A DNA stretch of 64,000 bases from Platerodrilus igneus (lineage: Eukaryota; Arthropoda; Insecta; Coleoptera; Lycidae). Position numbers and translations under genes: made by a program. Under the pieces are notes generated by a model. It searched no databases, had not been told where the DNA came from, and saw nothing but the letters and a program-made list of their open reading frames with translations. Of this stretch, positions 58,740 through 64,000 are shown in pieces. The stretch is from positions 248,001 to 312,000 of the forward strand of contig JARFIW010000966.1 in the NCBI GenBank assembly GCA_036346225.1, written 5' to 3'. How positions within the stretch are numbered: position 1 is the stretch's first letter; each line of letters begins with the position of its first letter.

Positions 58740-60730
58740 TTTTAAAAAGGTTAAAAGTAAATATTAACGAAGCCCTGTATAAAGGAACAACCAGAATTTA
58801 CGGGCAAAATTTATTCCAGTTAGTTCATTTTTAAGTAACAAGTATTAACAAAATTTTACAAATAATGAATAAGAATTAGTTAGGTTTGCAAAGAAAATAA
58901 ATAATAGAAGCCAATGCCATTAATTTATTAATTTAATTGAGTTTAATTGAACGGTTATTTACGTATAATATGCATAAAAGCGTGTAAAAATCAATAATAC
59001 CAAGGTGACACGCGTTGCTAACAAACAAATATATCGGTGGGGTTGAAATACGCTGAAATCCAACTCTTAGATTTGTGTTAAAACATTCGTTTAAAATTAA
59101 ACACCTGAGTGTTTTGTAAAGGTCAGGTTCCAATAATTTTTATAGATAGCAAATGGTTACAAAGAACATTGGTAAACCGTCGCATGTGTTCGCAGTAAAT
59201 ACTAATGAGGGTTAGTTAAGGCAGTCCACGTGGGGTTAGATAGCAGATGGTCAGGAATATCGATTTTCTACCACTCAAACCAGGTGAGAAAGAGACGTAG
59301 AAAACGCATAAGCAAGGGGCAGCGTGAGATAGGCGGGAGTTGTATATCATCAGTAAATATACGATTGGTCGATATTGTTAGTTGGACGCAAAACAAATAC
59401 GAGCATAGTGTATATTAATTTTCAGAAAAATATCGTAACGACGCGCAGAAATTCGCGGACTTAGAAATCGGTTGAGCTCGAAATTTTAAGAACGTGTTGT
59501 TGTAGATGGGGATTTCGGACGAAAGGCGGCCAGGAGGTGGCGGCCTAAGTTGTTTAAATGCTTTTCAAAAACATGGTAAAGGCCCTTAATATTTCGATCG
59601 CTTCAGACGACGTATGCAAGTTATCACGAGTTTGTAAGTATGATAAAATCATTTTTAAATTATATTGCATGGTGTTAGCGTCATACTTTGTACGCGGTTT
59701 GTGTGCCGAGATTACATTTTTTTAATTGAGGTATCACCTATAATTTTTTTAACAAGCTCGTGTCGTGACGTCATGTAACGTAGATTAAAGTAAATAATTG
59801 TGAAAGACGTATAATTAATTTGGATTTGGAAATTGGAGACAACGTGAAGGCAGCGCTAGCAGCTCAACCTACATGGAATTCTTCTACTAATAGCTAGAAG
59901 CGGCCTGCAAAGCAGAGAAAAAACAAATACCATCGACCACAGAGCGGAGATCTTCTAGAAATTCCAGGTAACGCTTTGAAATTGTGGTTATAAACTATGA
60001 ATATTGAGTGACGTATGAGAGTGATTTTGAAGGTATTGTGCATTATTTATGTATTGAACATAATACATATAACTAACTTTATTATGGTATTTAAATAATA
60101 ATCTGAAGGTGCATATAAAGCTTATTAACGTTCCATCAGGAAGTTAAATTTTGTGAAGAGTGCATGGGTGTTTTTTTTTGTTTGTTGTAAGAGTATGCAA
60201 AGTATAAGGGCATACATTATTCATAATTAACTGGGTTATCATGAGCTCACCATACTCGAGTTTACTTAAATTTAAAATAAATTATATAAAGAAATGAGAA
60301 ATAAAATATTATTCAGGGCCCATTTACTCCGGGTACATTCATGTGTTTGATAATTTAAATTAAAATCCAGGACATTACAAAATAGGATTTAGTAAGGTGT
60401 AACTTAATCACTGAAATGTGGATAATATTTAATTTTATTTGTAAATAGTGAAAAATAAAAGATTGTATGTTTGTTGTATATTGTGGTTTTATTGGGAGTG
60501 TGCATGAACGATAGAATATGAAAGTGAATATAGATATCCAAGAGGAGGTCCAACTGAGCTAGCCGGAAGCAGTTGAAGAAGGCAATTCAACCGAGGAAGA
60601 GAGCAAAACGGGTAAGAAATTGTTTTTTTAATTATTTAATTTTTGAAAATTTTTCTATTTTCGAGTTTTGAAAATTTAATAAAATTTTCGAATATATTTT
60701 TGTTGATGAGGTATTTACCCGAGTTCCACG
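58740..60730. other. Unassigned insertion within Penelope-like element
   Basis: 2 kb separating two halves of the Penelope ORF. GC-richer around 59,420-59,550. No supported ORF or termini. Confidence 0.4.
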
Positions 60731-60733
60731 GCA

Positions 60734-60763
<30 letters not shown>

Positions 60764-60764
<1 letters not shown>

Positions 60765-60789
60765 GTTTTGTTTATGTATTTTTAGTATT

Positions 60790-60830
<41 letters not shown>

Positions 60831-60856
60831 GAATACTAAAATACATAAACAAAACA
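60764..60856. repeat. Hairpin duplicating Penelope coding sequence
   Basis: TGTTTTGTTTATGTATTTTT... and its complement flank (TA)n. The right arm encodes TKIHKQNIP of the RT; the left arm is its inverted copy. Another (TA)n run lies just upstream (60,733-60,760). Confidence 0.85.
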
Positions 60857-61712
60857 TCCCATTAAGACCAATATCTTTTTAAGAATATCCCAATTATATT
60901 AGCATTAACAGTCATAAAGAAAAATTGGGAAACGATAAAACCTCACACAACATTACCTTTAGATGAATTTATTAAAGCAACAAAATTATGTCTACAATCA
61001 AGCTATTTTAATTTCAATAATATCTTCTATTCCCAAGTTTCTGGAACTGCCATGGGTTCACCCATTTCCTCAACAATAGCCAACTTAGTCATGGATGAAT
61101 TAGAAAACACTATAATAACAAAATTAAGTTATAAACCCCACTTTTATAAACGATATGTAGACGACTGTATCATGTGTCTACCAGAAAACCAAATTGCAAA
61201 CACTTTACAATTATTTAATTCATTCCATAGTAAATTACAGTTCTTTATCGAAAAAGAAGTAAACCATAGTATTTCATTTTTAAATATAAAAATTATATAT
61301 AATGAAACAAAAAATTTTTACAAATTGGTTTACAAACAATATCTGGTCCGGTAGATATTTCAATTTTAATTCAACCGTTCCTATACAATATAAAACTAAC
61401 ATCAATAATCCAGTAGACAATGCGGTACAATTGTCTCGCTCAAAATTTAGACTCAACAATTTGAGAAAAGTAAAACAAGTATTACAACAAAATAATTATC
61501 GTAAAACTTTGTATGACCCTATTATAAAACGAAAAATCCATAAAATATATAATAACAACAAAGAAAATAAAAACAATAACAATAATAATGTTTATATAAG
61601 TTTAGAATACATACCAAAACTTTCCCATAAAATTCAACAATGTTTAAAATTTATGATATTAAAGTGGGACATAAACCAAAGAGGACGACCAGTTATGAAA
61701 ACTTATTTTTAA
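60829..61712 (+). pseudogene. Penelope-like element, reverse transcriptase piece
   Basis: RT fingers TKIHKQNIPLRPI (60,833), GTAMGSPISSTIANLVMDEL, catalytic RYVDDC (about 61,150), SISFLNIKI. After a frameshift near 61,320 come WSGRYFNFNSTVPIQYKTNI and YIPKLSHKIQQ, the segment that normally precedes the GIY-YIG endonuclease, which is missing here. Catalytic Asp pair present. Confidence 0.85.
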
Positions 61713-62030
61713 GATTTGCCCTCTGCTTCCTAAACCTGAACCTGACATGGTTTATTCACCCAAACAAAAATAACGCTAGCCTGTTCTGAAAAGAACAATT
61801 TTAAATGCAAGCAAGAATAACACAAAATGCAGGACAAAAACTATGCAAGAGGTTAATGACATAAAATAAGAACGCCAACAAAAATCTAACATAACTAATA
61901 CAAGTAATATTGGTTGTCAACAAATGTCTCAAATGAAGGCGGCAACATTGCAAAATTTGCAAACCGAAAAGGAAACTTTTTTCTGGAGTTAGAATAAGAC
62001 AATAATATCATTTGTAGTTGATATGGCGTG

Positions 62031-62243
62031 ACGTCATTTGTGACAAAAGTTGGTTTAAAAATTGCAAAAACTATACTAGTAGGTAAGACCATCTATGCGT
62101 TAGGTGATTTTACTTCAAATTTTCACCACCATAACGTGGAAGTTGGTTATGATTTATACGGTGGTCTGCCGCCAGTCATACAAATTATTTGCAATAGGGG
62201 ATTGTGTCAAAATTATGCTATAAAAATAGACTACTTTAAATAA
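62031..62243 (+). pseudogene. Unknown ORF fragment 1 of foldback element
   Basis: About 70 codons, starting in the left arm and running into the unique interior (YDLYGGLPPVIQIICNRG). The frame closes at TAA. Viral-like appearance but no family recognised. Confidence 0.4.
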
Positions 62244-62264
62244 AGAGAGTTTTGCAATTTTGAA

Positions 62265-62525
62265 TTGGAATTTAGAATCATATCATTTACCCAAGAAGCA
62301 GCAAACATAAGAACGAATGGTATATCTGGTGAGAATGTTATAAAATTACAACTGGATCGTGAATTCAAATTAAAACGGATTACCGAAACATCTAACAGAA
62401 GTGTATGGGCGACGAATAAATTTCAAGAAGAAAATACATATAATATAAAAATCCCAAAATGTTATTGTGCTATCCGAGTATGGGTGCTTCCAGCTATTAA
62501 ATTTACGAGATTTAATATGTTATAA
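62265..62525 (+). pseudogene. Unknown ORF fragment 2 of foldback element
   Basis: 86 codons (GENVIKLQLDREFKLKRI, NIKIPKCYCAIRVWVLPAI), possibly the 3' continuation of fragment 1 after a shift. The TAA stop is followed by one base and then the next ATG. The beta-rich look could suit a structural protein, but this is a guess. Confidence 0.45.
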
Positions 62526-62526
62526 A

Positions 62527-62733
62527 ATGGAGGAGTTGTGGTGTAGAAACTTTCTAGAATTTTACGAAAAATTTGTAGGTGTTATAAAAAATGCACGTGG
62601 AAATACGGCAGATGAAGAAAGGGTTCAAACCTTATTAGAGGAAGAAAGTCATGCGTGTACTTCCTTATTTAATGATTGCAGCAGTGTAAATTACTTGACA
62701 GTGTTGGAAATTATTAAATGCCATCCCGTTTGA
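62527..62733 (+). pseudogene. Gene X, N-terminal piece
   Basis: 68 codons from ATG at 62,527 (MEELWCRNFLEFYEKFVGVI). It ends at a TGA just inside the right inverted arm (from 62,728), which cuts off the C-terminus. The shared segment NYLTVLEIIKC links it to 43,871-44,033. Function unknown. Confidence 0.5.
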
Positions 62734-62943
62734 AGTAAAATCACCTAACGCATAGGTGGTCTTATCTACTAATATAGTTCTCGCAATTTCTAAACCAACT
62801 TTCGTCACAAATGATGTCACGCCATATCAAACCCAAATGATATTCTTGTCTTATTTTAACTCCAGAAAGAAGTTTCTTTCTCAGTTTATAAATTTTGCAA
62901 TGTTGCCGCCTTCATTTGAGACATTTGTTGACAACTAATATAC

Positions 62944-63216
62944 GACCGTCTCACGCCACTAATGCCGTGGCTGCAATGACAGGTTAGGTTACTGTTAGAA
63001 ATAGATATTATTATTAAAAAACACAAATTAGATATTATTATTAAAAAACACAAAACACAAATCACTTTACACGCATATCAGAACAGTCTGCAATAGTTTT
63101 AGAACAACTGTTCTGATATGCGTGTTAAGTGATTTGTGTTTTTTAATAACAATATCTATTTCTAACAGTAACCTAACCTATCATTGCAGCCACGGCATTA
63201 CTGGCGTGAGACGGTC
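62944..63216. repeat. 273-base palindrome with TTAGG motif
   Basis: Arms GACCGTCTCACGCC...GGTTAGGTTACTG and complement, with a tandemly duplicated AGATATTATTATTAAAAAAC in the left arm. It sits at the 3' end of the Copia fragment, immediately beside the foldback element. Confidence 0.9.
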
Positions 63217-63999
63217 TTCCGCATGAGTTGAAGAACGTGAAACAGTTTTTTGTTTAATTGATTTCCAACTTACAACATTTCCAGATACTTTAACAAGAAA
63301 ACCAGTAGTTGATTTACTATCATTCACGTCTCCAGCCCAGTCGGCATCAACATAACAAATATTTGTATCGTTATCAGTATTTTTACCATAATTGTGTGAC
63401 ACATGACGTGTGTGATATAAATAAATTAAAATTCGCAAAGCATGCCTAAAATTTATCTCATTACAACAATTTTGAAAACGGCTTAAATAATTTACCAAGA
63501 AGGCAACATCTAATCTAGTATCTTGTGAAACATATAATAATGCGTCAATTAAATTTTTATATTTCAAACTGTCATTGAGTTCCCAACCTTCTAATTTCAA
63601 ATTTGTTTCCATCGGAGTGTATTTTATGTTACTATTTAAGATACCATATTTTACTGCAAGCTCTTCAATAAATTTTATTTGACTTAAAGTCATTTGTTGG
63701 TTATTTTTACCATAATTAATATCAATACCAAGATATGATTTTACATTCCCAAAATCGGTCATCCTAAAATGATTTGTAAAATTTCTTTTGATCAGTACTA
63801 TAGAACGTATGTTACTTCCACCAATAAGAATATCATCTACAAAAATAATACAAAAGAGATCCATCTTTATACTAGAATACAGACAAGGATCATGTTGACT
63901 ACATGTAAATCCAAGCCTAACTATGAACTTACTAAAACATTCATACCAGTTTCTCAGCGATTCTTTCAGTCCATATAGTGATTTTTTTAATTTATAAAC
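63217..63999 (-). pseudogene. Ty1/Copia pol fragment: RT and RNase H
   Basis: Minus strand, open in one frame to the window end. LKKSLYGLKESLRNWYECF and the catalytic FVDDILIGG (63,836-63,850) are RT motifs; MTDFGNVKSYLGI follows. RNase H is shown by CYVDADWAGDVNDSKSTTGF and SWKSIKQKTVSRSSTHAE, where the sequence is cut by the palindrome and the remaining RNase H residues are missing. The 5' part lies beyond the window. Confidence 0.88.
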
Positions 64000-64000
64000 C

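Larger units (their letters stand above)
61905..62941. mobile_element. Foldback element with ~210-base inverted repeats
   Basis: 61,913-62,122 and 62,728-62,935 are inverted copies beginning GTTGTCAACAAATGTCTCAAATG. TAATAT occurs beside both ends (61,905-61,910; 62,936-62,941), a weak candidate 6-bp duplication because the left copy has two extra bases and the sequence is AT-rich. The interior carries three compact plus-strand ORF pieces. Confidence 0.75.

Noticed and set aside
58606..60856. TA-rich hairpins as origins of replication
   Set aside because: TA microsatellites with inverted arms are common in insect intergenic DNA; no supporting gene or motif.

Overview
This is eukaryotic, AT-rich DNA, almost certainly from an insect or another arthropod. 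It is a transposon graveyard with no convincing host gene. The insect signal comes from the element types (Gypsy, Copia, Penelope-like, ZMYM1-type and BED-finger hAT, a Tc1/mariner relative with a DD81E triad, an APE-type LINE) and from scattered TTAGG/CCTAA motifs, the insect telomeric unit. No rRNA, CRISPR array or bacterial operon is present, and no tRNA gene was found.

Region 1 (1-18,507) is the unusual part. Bases 1-12,550 are one very large inverted-repeat element whose left end lies outside the window. Two nearly identical arms (about 1-4,829 and 7,298-12,126, continuing to about 12,550) each carry an intact gene for a three-finger zinc protein. The 2.5 kb centre carries gene A (intact) and gene B (frameshifted), separated by one base. 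A decayed relative at 13,559-18,501 has complete ends: AGTAG...CTACT termini and a 6-bp flanking duplication with one mismatch. These ends resemble Maverick/Polinton elements, yet I see no polymerase B, integrase or capsid gene. A third fragment lies at 44,528-45,290.

Region 2 (18,693-28,925) holds relics on the minus strand: three pieces of ZMYM1-type hAT transposase, a degraded LINE (endonuclease plus RT), the LINE's repeated tail, and a short SINE-like insertion with a 13-bp duplication.

Region 3 (29,843-39,554) is a complete 9.7 kb Gypsy/Ty3 retrotransposon on the minus strand. It has 1.7 kb LTRs, an ATGT target duplication, gag, pol, a primer-binding site and an 80-bp tandem repeat. Gag and pol carry a few frameshifts.

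Region 4 (39,555-48,104) is mostly unassigned. It contains a primer-binding-like site, a DUF4817-type transposase fragment joined to an older Gypsy fragment, a piece of an unknown small gene, the third fragment of the Region 1 family, and a CA microsatellite.

Region 5 (48,105-61,712) is a nest. A Penelope-like element is interrupted by a BED-finger hAT (8-bp duplication GATGCAAA), which is itself interrupted by a Sailor-like Tc1/mariner element. A second, inverted copy of that Sailor-like element lies just upstream.

Region 6 (61,905-64,000) has a 1 kb foldback element carrying compact, virus-like ORFs of unknown function, a 273-bp palindrome, and a Copia pol fragment running off the window end.
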